A stretch of 64,000 nucleotides of DNA. It comes from CSSed11-175R1 sp041685735. Its GTDB lineage: Bacteria > Actinomycetota > Nitriliruptoria > Nitriliruptorales > Nitriliruptoraceae. Positions 24,945-33,455 of the stretch are shown piece after piece. Positions within the stretch are counted from its first letter, which is position 1; the number at the start of each line of letters is the position of its first letter. Location of the stretch: positions 21,141 through 85,140 of the forward strand of contig JAWLFE010000008.1 of assembly GCA_041685735.1 (NCBI GenBank), in the 5' to 3' direction. The position numbers were made by a program, and so were the translations under genes. The notes under the pieces are model-generated. The model saw nothing but the letters and a program-made list of their open reading frames with translations. It did no database searches and had not been told where the DNA came from.

Positions 24945-27275
24945 TCAGGCCGCACCGACGTGGTGCAGCACGAAGGCCAGGACCTCGGCCTCGTCCTTCC
25001 ACGCGTCGTAGCGACCGGAGCGGCCGCCGTGTCCGGCGCCCATCTCGGTGCGCAGCAGGATCGGTCCCCCACCCGTCGCGGTGGTGCGGAGCCTCGCCAC
25101 CCACTTGGCCGGCTCCCAGTACTGCACGCGCGGATCGTTGAGGCCGGCGGTGACCAGCAGCGCCGGGTAGTCGGCGGCGCGGACGTTGTCGTAGGGCGAG
25201 TAGCTACGGATGACCTCGAGGTAGTCGAGGTCCTCCGGGTTGCCCCATTCGTCGTACTCGATGACGGTGAGCGGGATCGACGGGTCCGACATCGTCGTGA
25301 CGACGTCCACGAAGGGCACCTCCGCGACAGCGGCGGCACACAGGTCGGGACGCAGGTTGAGGGTCGCGCCGATGAGCAGACCACCGGCGGAGCCACCGCG
25401 GATGGCCAGGCGATCACGGGCCGCGATGTCCTGCTCGACCAGGTGGTCGGCACAGGCCACGAAGTCGGAGAAGGTGTTGGGCTTGGCCAGGAACTTGCCG
25501 TCCTCGTACCACCCACGGCCCATCTCGCCGCCACCGCGGACGTGGGCGATGGCGAAGATCACGCCGCGCTCCAAGAGGCTGAGGCGCGCCGAGGAGAACG
25601 TCGGATCGATCGAGATCTCGTAGCTGCCGTAGCCGTAGAGCAGGCACGGCGCGGCGCCGTCGAGGGCGACATCGGCGCGACGCACCAGGCTGATGGGCAC
25701 CTGGGTCCCGTCCTCGGCGGTCGCCCACTCGCGCCACGACACGAACCGGTCCCGGTCGTAGCCGCCGCGGATCGGCTGCTCCTTGATCAGGACCCGCTCC
25801 CCCGTGTCGAGGTCGAGGTCAACGACCTGCATCGGGGTCGTCAGCGAGGTGTAGACGTAGCGCAGGGTGCGGGTGTCGAACCCGGCGCTGGAGGCGAGCC
25901 CGGCCGCGTAGACCTCCTCGTCCATCGGCAGCACCTCGCCCTCGCCGGTGGCAGGGTCGCAGACCCGGATCTGGGTCCGGGCCGCGGTGCGTTCCGACAG
26001 GAGCAACTGGTCGGCGAAGACGTCCGCCGCTTCCAGCCGGATCCCCGGACGATGCGCGATCAGGTCGATCCAGTGCCGCCGTTGGGGGCTCGCAACCGGT
26101 GCCACGCACAGCTTGAAGTCGACCGCATCATCCGCGTTGGTGACGAGGTAGAGCAGGTCCCCGCGGTGGTCGAGGTCGTACTCGATGCCGTGCTCGCGTT
26201 CCGCGACCAGATGGGGCTCCGCGCTCGGATCGGTGGCATCGAGCAGGCGCCACTCGCTGGTGACCTTGCTGCCCGCCTGGATCGCGACGTACCGCCGGGA
26301 CCGGGTCCGCCCGACACCCAACCAGAAGCGTTCGTCGGCCTCCTCGTAGAGCAGGACGTCGGCGTCGTGCGGTGTGCCGAGCGTGTGGCGCCACACCTGG
26401 TGGGGACGCCAGGCATCGTCCGGCACCGTGTAGAGGAACGTGGCGGAGTCCTCGAACCACACGATGCCGTAGGCGGCCCGTGGGATCTCATCGTCCAGGA
26501 GTTCGCCGGACGTCAGATCCCGGACGCGGATCCGGAAGACCTCGGAGCCGTCGGTGTCCACGGCTTCGGCCGCCAGGCGCTGGTCCGGGCTGACGGCGAA
26601 CCCACCCAGCCGGAAGTAGTCGTGGTCGGCCGCTTCGGCGTTCTCGTCGAGCAGCACGACCTCGTCGTCGGGTGGCGTCAGCGGGTCGACCGGCCGGCGG
26701 TCCGCCTCGGGCAGGCGACGCAGGTCGGTGACGCCGTCCGGCGCCGGTCGACGGCAGTGGATCGGGTACTGCTGCCCTTCGAGGGTGCGGCGGTAGTACA
26801 GCCACCCGGTGTCCTCGTCGTGGGCGGGGCGGGGTGGGACGAGCATCGGCGCGGACGCGTCGGTCTCCTGGACGCGGCCCTTGATCTCCTCGAACAACCG
26901 GTCCTGGAGGTCGCGCAGCGGCCCGAAGACCTCGGCGGTGTGGGCGTTCTCCGCCTCGAGGTAGTCGATCGTGGCCTCGTCGTCACGGTCCCGCAGCCAG
27001 TACCAGGGATCGTCGACCGTGGACCCGTCGGCGCGGGTGAGGGTGTACGGGCGCCGCTCGGCATCCGGCGGGGTGGGCTCCGGGAGAGGACCAGCCGGGG
27101 TGGGCTCCGGGAGAGGACCAGCCGNNNNNNNNNNNNNNNNNNNNNNNNNNNNNNNNNNNNNNNNNNNNNNNNNNNNNNNNNNNNNNNNNNNNNNNNNNNN
27201 NNNNNNNNNNNNNNNNNNNNNNNNGGTGGGCTCCGGGAGAGGACCAGCCGAGGTGGTGTTCGAGGGGTCGGTCAC
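24945..27275 (-). CDS. ptrB: Oligopeptidase B-like S9A prolyl oligopeptidase family peptidase (contains assembly gap)
   Basis: Cytosolic serine peptidase that trims peptides after basic residues, as inferred from the family. The beta-propeller domain begins RRPYTLTRADGSTVDDPWYW. The alpha/beta-hydrolase domain has the nucleophile in RGGSAGGLLIGA, Asp in TAGLNDPRVQYWEPAKW and His in MGAGHGGRSGRYDAWKDEA. The extreme N-terminus is a proline-rich repeat of the 9-residue unit A-G-P-L-P-E-P-T-P. It is encoded by a 27-nt tandem repeat whose copy number is lost in a 100-N gap. The start is GTG at 27275 (V/M-TDPSNTTS). It is inserted, with the next two genes, between rsmD and recG. Confidence 0.9.
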   Translation of the reverse strand: MTDPSNTTSAGPLPEPTXXXXXXXXXXXXXXXXXXXXXXXXXXXXXXXXXXAGPLPEPTPAGPLPEPTPPDAERRPYTLTRADGSTVDDPWYWLRDRDDEATIDYLEAENAHTAEVFGPLRDLQDRLFEEIKGRVQETDASAPMLVPPRPAHDEDTGWLYYRRTLEGQQYPIHCRRPAPDGVTDLRRLPEADRRPVDPLTPPDDEVVLLDENAEAADHDYFRLGGFAVSPDQRLAAEAVDTDGSEVFRIRVRDLTSGELLDDEIPRAAYGIVWFEDSATFLYTVPDDAWRPHQVWRHTLGTPHDADVLLYEEADERFWLGVGRTRSRRYVAIQAGSKVTSEWRLLDATDPSAEPHLVAEREHGIEYDLDHRGDLLYLVTNADDAVDFKLCVAPVASPQRRHWIDLIAHRPGIRLEAADVFADQLLLSERTAARTQIRVCDPATGEGEVLPMDEEVYAAGLASSAGFDTRTLRYVYTSLTTPMQVVDLDLDTGERVLIKEQPIRGGYDRDRFVSWREWATAEDGTQVPISLVRRADVALDGAAPCLLYGYGSYEISIDPTFSSARLSLLERGVIFAIAHVRGGGEMGRGWYEDGKFLAKPNTFSDFVACADHLVEQDIAARDRLAIRGGSAGGLLIGATLNLRPDLCAAAVAEVPFVDVVTTMSDPSIPLTVIEYDEWGNPEDLDYLEVIRSYSPYDNVRAADYPALLVTAGLNDPRVQYWEPAKWVARLRTTATGGGPILLRTEMGAGHGGRSGRYDAWKDEAEVLAFVLHHVGAA
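27070..27250 (-). repeat. 27-nt minisatellite in the N-terminus of the oligopeptidase gene
   Basis: Two complete units lie at 27070-27124 and one at 27225-27250, separated by the N run. The period is 27 bases and the unit stays in frame, encoding A-G-P-L-P-E-P-T-P. The true number of copies is unknown. Confidence 0.9.
27125..27224. other. Assembly gap (100 N) inside a 27-nt repeat
   Basis: The flanks share only about 26 bases, one repeat unit. The gap is therefore probably a real collapsed repeat of unknown length, and the 100 N are nominal. Confidence 0.95.
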
Positions 27276-27406
27276 GTGGCTCGCTCATGGTCGGGTTGGC
27301 CGAGCGTATGCGGCCGTGGCCTCCCTGCCGTGGCCGGTGACGTGGAAGGTCCGGGCGGGATCCCGGCCGGACCTTCCACATCACCCGGGGCTGCCCGGCG
27401 CGTCCG

Positions 27407-29380
27407 TCAGGCGTCGACCAGCGCCAGGAAGGCATCGAGGCTGTCGGGGTTGGCCATCGCGCCGCGGTTGACGACGTCGTCGGCGCTGGCGCCCTGGAGC
27501 AGCCGCTTGACCGGGACCTCCATCTTCTTGCCGGAGATCGTGCGCGGGATGGCGGGGACCGCGTGCAGCGTGTCGGGCACGTGGCGGGGCGAGAGCTCGC
27601 TGCGGATGGTCGCGGCGAGTGACCGGCGCAGCGTGTCATCCAGGTCGCGCCCGGCAGTGAGCGCGATGAACAGCACCAACTCCCCCGGCCCGCCGTCCGG
27701 GTCCTCGTGGTGGACGACGAGGCTGTCCGCGACACCCTCGACCGACTCGACCACGGAGTAGAACTCCGCGGTGCCCATGCGCACGCCCCCGCGGTTCAGG
27801 GTCGCATCGGACCGGCCGGTGATGATGCAGGCACCCTCCGGTGTGACCTCCAGCCAGTCGCCGTGGCGCCACACGCCGGGGAAGTCCTCGAAGTAGGCGG
27901 CCCGGTAAGCCGCGCCGTCCGGGTCACCCCAGAACCCGACCGGCATCGACGGCATCGGGGCGGTGATGACCAACTCCCCCCGCTCGCCGATGACGGGCTG
28001 ACCCTGCGGATCGAACGCCTCCACCTTCGCGCCGAGGCACCGGCACGGGATCTCCCCCGCACGCACCGGATGCAGCGGCGAGGCCGCCACGAACGCCGTG
28101 CACACATCCGTGCCACCCGACGCGGAGACGACCTGGAGGTCCCGGTGGACGTGGTCGTAGACCCACGCGAACCCCTCGGGTGGCAGCGGCGCGCCGGTCG
28201 AGCCGACCTGGCGGATCCGCGACAGGTCCAGGCCGTCTCCGGGCGACAGGCCCGCACGCAGACACCCGAGCAGGAACGGAGCGCCGACCCCGAAGACGGT
28301 CACCTCGATGTCACTGGCCAGTCGCCACAGGGTCATGAGGTCGGGATGGCCCGGGTCGCCGTCGAAGAGCACGACCGTGGCACCCACCGTCAGGCCGCTG
28401 ACCAGGTAGTTCCACATCATCCACCCGGTCGTGGTGAACCAGGTGAAGCGGTCGTCGGGACCGAGGTCGTGGTGCAGGCCGAGGACCTTGAGGTGCTCCA
28501 GCAGGATGCCGCCGTGGCCGTGGACGATCGCCTTGGGCAGCCCGGTCGTGCCCGAGCTGTAGAGCACGTACAGCGGGTGGTCGAAGGCAACCGGCTCGAA
28601 CACGGGCCACGCCTCGCCGTCGCCGGCCGCCAGCAGCGACGACCAGGTCACCGCGTCGGGGATGCGCCCGGCGGCAGCAGCATCGAGGTAGGGGATCACG
28701 ACCGTCGCGCGCAGCGTCGGGAGAGCGGCGCGGATCGCGGCGACCTCGTCGGTGCGGTCCACGGCCTTGGCGCCGTACCGGTAGCCGTCGACGACCAGCA
28801 GCACGGTGGGCTCGATCTGCTGGATGCGGTCGACGACGCTGCGGACCCCGAACTCGGGCGCGCACGATGACCAGGTCGCACCGATCGATGCGGTTGCCAG
28901 GAAGGCGATCAGCGTCTCCGGGATGTTGGGCGCGTACGCCGCGACGCGGTCGCCCTTGCGGACCCCGAGCTGGCGCAGGCCGGCCGCGGCCCGGGCGACC
29001 TGCTCGGCCAGGTCGTCCCAGCTGAGCGTGATGTCGTCGCGGGTCTGGGAACGGGCGATGATGGCCGGTTGTGGCCCTCGACGGCGGAGTGCCTGCGCGG
29101 CGTAGTTCAGGGTCGCGCCGGGGAACCAGTCCGCACCCGGCATGCGCTCGTGGGGCAGGACCGCAGCCGGCGGCTCGTGGAAGGTGACGTCGAACTCATC
29201 GACGACCGCGGACCAGAAGCCTGGCAGGTCGTCGACCGACCACCGCCAGGCCGCGTCGTAGTCGGGCAGCGACAGACCGCGCGACACCTCCACGCGGTCG
29301 AGGAACCGCCCGAGCCGGCTGGTCCGCCGGGCATCGACCGGCGGCTCCCAGAGCAGGTCACCTCGCTGCACGTCTGCCAT
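27407..29380 (-). CDS. aacS: Acetoacetyl-CoA synthetase
   Basis: ATP-dependent activation of acetoacetate to acetoacetyl-CoA, feeding lipid or polyhydroxyalkanoate metabolism. The 657-aa ANL-family enzyme has LYVLYSSGTTGLPKAIVHGH (phosphate-binding P-loop), TWFTTTGWMMWNYLVSGL, the adenine-binding motif region VVSASGGTDVCTAF, and the hinge and catalytic lysine near RTISGKKMEVPVKRLL. Family hallmarks are the long N-terminal domain (LPDYDAAWRWSVDDLPGFW) and FPGATLNYAAQAL. The ATG at 29380 follows a GGGAGG-like site. Just upstream lie three 48-nt repeats carrying -10-like hexamers. Confidence 0.92.
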   Translation of the reverse strand: MADVQRGDLLWEPPVDARRTSRLGRFLDRVEVSRGLSLPDYDAAWRWSVDDLPGFWSAVVDEFDVTFHEPPAAVLPHERMPGADWFPGATLNYAAQALRRRGPQPAIIARSQTRDDITLSWDDLAEQVARAAAGLRQLGVRKGDRVAAYAPNIPETLIAFLATASIGATWSSCAPEFGVRSVVDRIQQIEPTVLLVVDGYRYGAKAVDRTDEVAAIRAALPTLRATVVIPYLDAAAAGRIPDAVTWSSLLAAGDGEAWPVFEPVAFDHPLYVLYSSGTTGLPKAIVHGHGGILLEHLKVLGLHHDLGPDDRFTWFTTTGWMMWNYLVSGLTVGATVVLFDGDPGHPDLMTLWRLASDIEVTVFGVGAPFLLGCLRAGLSPGDGLDLSRIRQVGSTGAPLPPEGFAWVYDHVHRDLQVVSASGGTDVCTAFVAASPLHPVRAGEIPCRCLGAKVEAFDPQGQPVIGERGELVITAPMPSMPVGFWGDPDGAAYRAAYFEDFPGVWRHGDWLEVTPEGACIITGRSDATLNRGGVRMGTAEFYSVVESVEGVADSLVVHHEDPDGGPGELVLFIALTAGRDLDDTLRRSLAATIRSELSPRHVPDTLHAVPAIPRTISGKKMEVPVKRLLQGASADDVVNRGAMANPDSLDAFLALVDA

Positions 29381-29412
29381 ACCCAGACCTCCCGGCGGCC
29401 GCTCCCGTGGCG

Positions 29413-29556
29413 GTCGACCGTACGCCGCAGCCTCACGATGACCGACCGGGCTGCCCCATGGTCGAGCGTACGCCGCAGCCTCGTGGTTGCCGAAAGGGAT
29501 GCTCAATGGTCGAGCGTACGCCGCAGCCTCGTGGTTGCCGAACGGGCTGCCCGGGA
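29413..29556 (-). repeat. 48-nt tandem repeat upstream of aacS
   Basis: Three copies start at 29413, 29461 and 29509. Read on the minus strand, each contains GCGGCGTACGCTCGACC or a one-base variant. That is, a TACGCT/TACGGT -10-like hexamer recurs every 48 bases (29470-29465, 29518-29513 and 29422-29417) in the direction of aacS. Confidence 0.85.
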
Positions 29557-29586
29557 CGGGTGAGGGCGATGCGGAGGATCCAGCGG

Positions 29587-30378
29587 TCACCGTCGCTTGG
29601 CACCGGTGGCACGCAGGAGCCACCGGGTGAGTGCGGGAGCGAGGTGGTCGACGACGAGCAGTAGGCGCAGCAGCGGCGGATGGGCGACCTGCGGTCTCGG
29701 CCGGTCGATCGTGCGAAGGATCACCTCCGCACATTCGGGTGCGGTGGCGACCGGCACGATGCGGCCGACCGCGGGCCGGCGCTCCGTCGCGCCGTCGTTG
29801 ACGGCGAAGTAGGGCGTGGGCACCTCGCCGAAGAGCACGTGGCAGGTGGACACGCCCGTGCCCGCGAGGTCCTGGCGCAGGGCTTCGTGCAGGCCGCGAA
29901 GCGCCCACCGCGACACGGTGTAGCCCGTCGCTCCCGGCCAGGGCGCGAGCGACGCTGGTGACCCCACATGCACGATCACCCCGGCCTGCTGGGCGAGCAG
30001 GTCGGGCAGGAAGGCCTGCGTGACGTGGTAGGCGGCGCGGTAGGGCGCGTCGAGCATGCGTTCCATCTCGTCCGGTGGGGTGTCCTCCGGCCAGCGCCAC
30101 GCACCGGCCCCGGCGGCGTTGACGATCACGCCCGGCGCACCGTGCTGACTGCGGACACGCCCCGCCATCGCGGCGACCGCCGCTGGGTCCGCAGCATCCA
30201 GGGCTTCCACGACCGGACGGCCACCCGCGGTCTGCAGACGTTGCGCCACGCCGGTCAGCTCCTCACGGCGCCGCGCCACCAGCACGACCGTCCAGCCGCG
30301 CGCGCCGAGTGCCTGGGCCGTCGCCGCGCCGATCCCGCTGGACGCCCCTGTCACCACCGCCAGCTTCCGTGTCACCAT
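29587..30378 (-). CDS. Short-chain dehydrogenase/reductase with Y-x-x-x-R active site
   Basis: A 263-aa classical-type SDR with the NAD(P) motif VTGASSGIGAATAQALGARG, an Arg in ARRREEL that suggests NADPH, and NAAGAGAW. The catalytic Ser is in HVGSPASLAPWPG and the Tyr in GYTVSRWALRGL. The position normally held by the catalytic Lys (YxxxK) is Arg. The C-terminus is basic and hydrophobic (LLRLLLVVDHLAPALTRWLL), suggesting membrane association. The substrate is unknown. The ATG at 30378 was chosen because it gives the normal SDR N-terminus. Confidence 0.85.
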   Translation of the reverse strand: MVTRKLAVVTGASSGIGAATAQALGARGWTVVLVARRREELTGVAQRLQTAGGRPVVEALDAADPAAVAAMAGRVRSQHGAPGVIVNAAGAGAWRWPEDTPPDEMERMLDAPYRAAYHVTQAFLPDLLAQQAGVIVHVGSPASLAPWPGATGYTVSRWALRGLHEALRQDLAGTGVSTCHVLFGEVPTPYFAVNDGATERRPAVGRIVPVATAPECAEVILRTIDRPRPQVAHPPLLRLLLVVDHLAPALTRWLLRATGAKRR

Positions 30379-30477
30379 GCCCTCCCCCACTCGATCCGAC
30401 AGTGTGCCAGCCACCCGTCGCCAGCGAGCCCGTCCCGAACAGCCACGTTGCTGAGGCGTGGACCGTGGCAGGCGGGG

Positions 30478-30837
30478 CATCGACCGCGCCCAGAAACTGG
30501 GTCACCACCCAGGTTCTGGCCACGGTCACGACATCGGCCACCCCCCGTACCCCGGAAACTGGGTCACCGCCCAGGTNNNNNNNNNNNNNNNNNNNNNNNN
30601 NNNNNNNNNNNNNNNNNNNNNNNNNNNNNNNNNNNNNNNNNNNNNNNNNNNNNNNNNNNNNNNNNNNNNNNNNNNNCATCGACCGCGCCCAGAAACTGGG
30701 TCACCACCCAGGTTCTGGCCACGGTCACGACATCGGCCACCCCCCGTACCCCGGAAACTGGGTCACCGCCCAGGTTCTGGCCACGGTCACGACATCGGCC
30801 ACCCCCCGTACCCCGGAAACTGGGTCACCGCCCAGGT
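30478..30837. repeat. 62-nt tandem repeat array with assembly gap
   Basis: The unit begins AAACTGGGTCACCGCCCAGG and has a 62-base period. It contains the imperfect inverted repeat AACTGGG...CCCAGGTT. Four or fewer copies are present after removing the 99-base duplication around the gap. The array lies 3' of recG and 5' of the SDR gene. Confidence 0.88.
30577..30676. other. Assembly gap (100 N) flanked by identical 99-base ends
   Basis: Bases 30478-30576 and 30677-30775 are identical over 99 positions. This looks like two contig ends that overlap by the assembler word length and were not merged, rather than missing sequence. Confidence 0.9.
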
Positions 30838-30842
30838 ACTGC

Positions 30843-30949
30843 CGATCACGGTCTGGCGATCACGGTCTGGCGATCACGGTCTGGCGATCGCGGTCTGGCG
30901 ATCACGGTCTGGCGATCGCGGTCTGGCGATCGCGGTCTGCCGATCGCGT
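30843..30949. repeat. 14-nt tandem repeat at the 3' end of recG
   Basis: About seven and a half copies of GATC(A/G)CGGTCTGGC run head to tail and stop 15 bases before the recG stop codon. The A/G at position five alternates between copies. Confidence 0.88.
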
Positions 30950-30964
30950 CAGCCGGTCGGGGGC

Positions 30965-33151
30965 CTACCCGGTCTCCAGGGCCGCGAAGGCGTCCAGACC
31001 GCCCGCGTAGGTCCGCAGGACCTGTGCACGCAGCGCCGCGTTGGCCGGATCGGACAGGTCGGGATCGGCGTCGACGACCTCGCGGGCCAGGTCCCGGGTC
31101 GTACCGATGATCGCGAGGTCGCGCCGCAGGTTCGCGAGCTTGAGGTCCGGCAGGCCGGACTGGCGCTTGCCGAACAGTTGGCCGGCACCGCGGATGTCCA
31201 GGTCGGTCTCCGCAAGCTCGAACCCATCGGTCGTGGCCGCCACCGCCTGCAGACGCTCCAGGGCATCATCGTTCAACGGTGCGCTCCACCCGCCGAACAG
31301 CACGCAGAAGCTGCGGTCGCCACTGCGACCGACCCGACCCCGCAGCTGGTGGAGCTGGCTGATCCCGAAGCGCTCGGCGTCCTCGATGACCATGACCGTG
31401 GCGTGGGGGACGTCCACGCCGACCTCGATGACGGTGGTCGCGACCAGCACCTGCGCCTCGCCGGCCCGGAACCGCGCCATGGCGGCGTCCTTGTCGTCGG
31501 TGCGCATCTGGCCGTGGACGAGCTCGACGGTCAGGTCGGGGAACACCTCGTCGGACAGACGCTGGTGCTCGGTGACCGCGGAGCGTCCCGGCAGCGCGTC
31601 GGAGTCCTCCACGAACGGGCACACGATGTAGGTCCCGAACCCGGCGGCCGCCTGCTCCCGCACGAACGTGTAGAGCTTCTGGCGGCGCGAGGCCTCAGCC
31701 GGGGTGATCAGCTGCGTGGTGATCGGGATGCGGCCCGGCGGGAGCTCATCCAGCACCGTCACATCCAGGTCGCCGTACAGCGTCAGCGACAGCGACCGTG
31801 GGATGGGGGTGGCGGTCATCACCAGCACGTCCGGCAGGACCGCACGGCCGTGGCCGGTGTCGGCGGCCTTGTCCTTGAGCTGCAGCCGTTGGGACACCCC
31901 GAAGCGGTGCTGCTCGTCGATGACGACCACACCGAGGTCGGCGAACCGCACCCCCTCCTCCAGCAGGGCGTGCGTCCCGACCACCACATCGACGTCGCCG
32001 GTCAGCAGCTCGCCGAGGATCCGGCGGCGCTGCGCGGTCGTCGACGACGAGGTCAGCACCTCGACCCGGATGCCGTCCAGCACGTTCACGCCGAGCGGCG
32101 CCAGGAGCTGGGTCAGTGTCCGGTGGTGCTGCTCGGCCAGGACCTCGGTCGGGACCATCATCGCGGCCTGCCGGCCCCGGTCGACCGCGTTGAGCATGGT
32201 CCAGACCGCCACCACCGTCTTGCCCGACCCGACATCCCCCTGCAGGAGCCGGTGCATCGGACGCGCGGCACCGAGATCCTCGGCCAGCGCCTCGAAGGAT
32301 CGCTGCTGTGCGTCGGTCGGCGCGAACGGCAACGCGTCCAGGAACGCCGCCGCCCGACCACGGGCGATCGGTGCGTTGTCCTGCCCAACCGTGTCCGCCT
32401 CCAACCGGGCGCGTCGCCACTGCAGGCCCAGTTGCAACGTGAACAGTTCGTCGAACACCAGCCGTCGCCGCGCCGCGTCCCGCGTCGGGACGTCCGGTGG
32501 CGCGTGGATCGCGCGCACCGCCGTGTCCAGGTCCATCAGGTCCTGCGCGTCCAGGCGACCCTCCGACAGCCAGTCGTCGAACGGAGGAAGCGCATCGAGC
32601 GCAGCCTCGATCAGCTCCGCGAGCTTCCACGACGGCAGTCCATCGACCGCGGGGTAGACGCTCAGCAGACGCTGGTGCGCGAGGCGTTCCGCTGCCGCAT
32701 CCGGATCGACCCCCGCATCCACCCGGCCCAACGCCTGCACGTCGGGCGACGCCAACTGCAGCGAGGAGCGGAACCGTTTGACCTTCCCGCTGAACGCCGC
32801 CACCGTCCCGGCAGGCAGTGTCCGCGCCCGCCAGTTCTGGTTGAAGTACGTCACGGTGAACACGGCCCCACTGGCCTGGCGGACCCGCCCCTCCGCGACC
32901 TCGAGCGGCCGCTTCCTGCCCTTCTTCGGCAACCGCTTCGTCGACCAGGACAGCACCTCGCCCAAGAGCGTCGCCGCCTCACCCTCGACGACCTGGGACA
33001 GGTCCAGCACCTCGCCCGCGTCGTGGAACCGCCGCGGGTAGTGCGCGACCAGGTCCCGGATCGTGTGGATCCCGAGACCCTCCTGGAGCTTCGTCGCGAG
33101 CTTCGGACCCACCCCGTCCAGCGCGGTCACGCGGTCGTCGAGCTTCACCAT
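30965..33151 (-). CDS. recG: ATP-dependent DNA helicase RecG
   Basis: Branch-migrating helicase that rescues stalled forks. The 728-aa protein has the wedge/OB domain (residues about 60-170), then the SF2 core. Motif I is LLQGDVGSGKTVVAVWT, motif II VVVIDEQHRFGVSQRLQL and motif III VMTATPIPRSLSLTLYGDL. Motifs V and VI are ATTVIEVGVDVPHATVMVIE and QLHQLRGRVGRSGDRSFCV. The ATG at 33151 falls exactly where the next ATG of an upstream 27-nt repeat would be. It is preceded by the GGTGGGTAGG stretch found in each repeat. The DAK gene lies upstream, as usual. Confidence 0.95.
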   Translation of the reverse strand: MVKLDDRVTALDGVGPKLATKLQEGLGIHTIRDLVAHYPRRFHDAGEVLDLSQVVEGEAATLLGEVLSWSTKRLPKKGRKRPLEVAEGRVRQASGAVFTVTYFNQNWRARTLPAGTVAAFSGKVKRFRSSLQLASPDVQALGRVDAGVDPDAAAERLAHQRLLSVYPAVDGLPSWKLAELIEAALDALPPFDDWLSEGRLDAQDLMDLDTAVRAIHAPPDVPTRDAARRRLVFDELFTLQLGLQWRRARLEADTVGQDNAPIARGRAAAFLDALPFAPTDAQQRSFEALAEDLGAARPMHRLLQGDVGSGKTVVAVWTMLNAVDRGRQAAMMVPTEVLAEQHHRTLTQLLAPLGVNVLDGIRVEVLTSSSTTAQRRRILGELLTGDVDVVVGTHALLEEGVRFADLGVVVIDEQHRFGVSQRLQLKDKAADTGHGRAVLPDVLVMTATPIPRSLSLTLYGDLDVTVLDELPPGRIPITTQLITPAEASRRQKLYTFVREQAAAGFGTYIVCPFVEDSDALPGRSAVTEHQRLSDEVFPDLTVELVHGQMRTDDKDAAMARFRAGEAQVLVATTVIEVGVDVPHATVMVIEDAERFGISQLHQLRGRVGRSGDRSFCVLFGGWSAPLNDDALERLQAVAATTDGFELAETDLDIRGAGQLFGKRQSGLPDLKLANLRRDLAIIGTTRDLAREVVDADPDLSDPANAALRAQVLRTYAGGLDAFAALETG

Positions 33152-33452
33152 CTCTGCCTACCCACCGATGCCCGCCATCTGTGCCTACCCACCGATGCCC
33201 GCCATCTGTGCCTACCCACCGATGCCCGGGTCACGCCACACCGACCCGGTCCGNNNNNNNNNNNNNNNNNNNNNNNNNNNNNNNNNNNNNNNNNNNNNNN
33301 NNNNNNNNNNNNNNNNNNNNNNNNNNNNNNNNNNNNNNNNNNNNNNNNNNNNNTGCCTACCCACCGATGCCCGCCATCTGTGCCTACCCACCGATGCCCG
33401 CCATCTGTGCCTACCCACCGATGCCCGGGTCACGCCACACCGACCCGGTCCG
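33152..33452 (-). repeat. 27-nt repeat of the recG initiation region, with mini-ORFs
   Basis: On the minus strand each complete 27-base unit reads as nine codons: an ATG, the residues A-G-I-G-G, a TAG and two more codons (GCA CAG). Complete units have ATGs at 33205 and 33178. The recG ATG at 33151 is the next in the 27-base series. A partial unit lies further upstream. The copies beyond the N run (33354-33452) are an exact duplicate of 33155-33253. Confidence 0.9.
33254..33353. other. Assembly gap (100 N) flanked by identical 99-base ends
   Basis: Bases 33155-33253 and 33354-33452 are identical over 99 positions, including a non-repetitive 26-base tail. The most likely explanation is an unmerged contig overlap, so the real locus is probably 199 bases shorter and gap-free. 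Confidence 0.92.
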
Positions 33453-33455
33453 CGG

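Larger units (their letters stand above)
30379..30964. other. Intergenic region filled by tandem repeats between recG and the SDR gene
   Basis: This 586-bp stretch has no credible gene. It contains the 62-nt array with an assembly gap and a 14-nt array. Long translations across it are products of the repeats and the N run. Confidence 0.8.

Noticed and set aside
24675..27761. A 1028-codon plus-strand open frame opposite oligopeptidase B
   Set aside because: It is a shadow of the minus-strand gene in GC-rich codon usage, crosses the N run, and has no recognisable domain.
27407..30100. N-terminal extension of acetoacetyl-CoA synthetase through the 48-nt repeats
   Set aside because: The frame is open upstream, but an ATG with a ribosome-binding site at 29380 gives the normal family N-terminus, and the extension is not homologous.
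29587..30378. SDR with YxxxR as an inactivated enzyme
   Set aside because: A Y-x-x-x-R-W pattern appears to be natural in some SDR subfamilies, so loss of activity cannot be claimed.
30478..30837. CRISPR array
   Set aside because: The 62-nt units are contiguous with no unique spacers, and no cas genes are present. The 27-nt arrays fail for the same reason.
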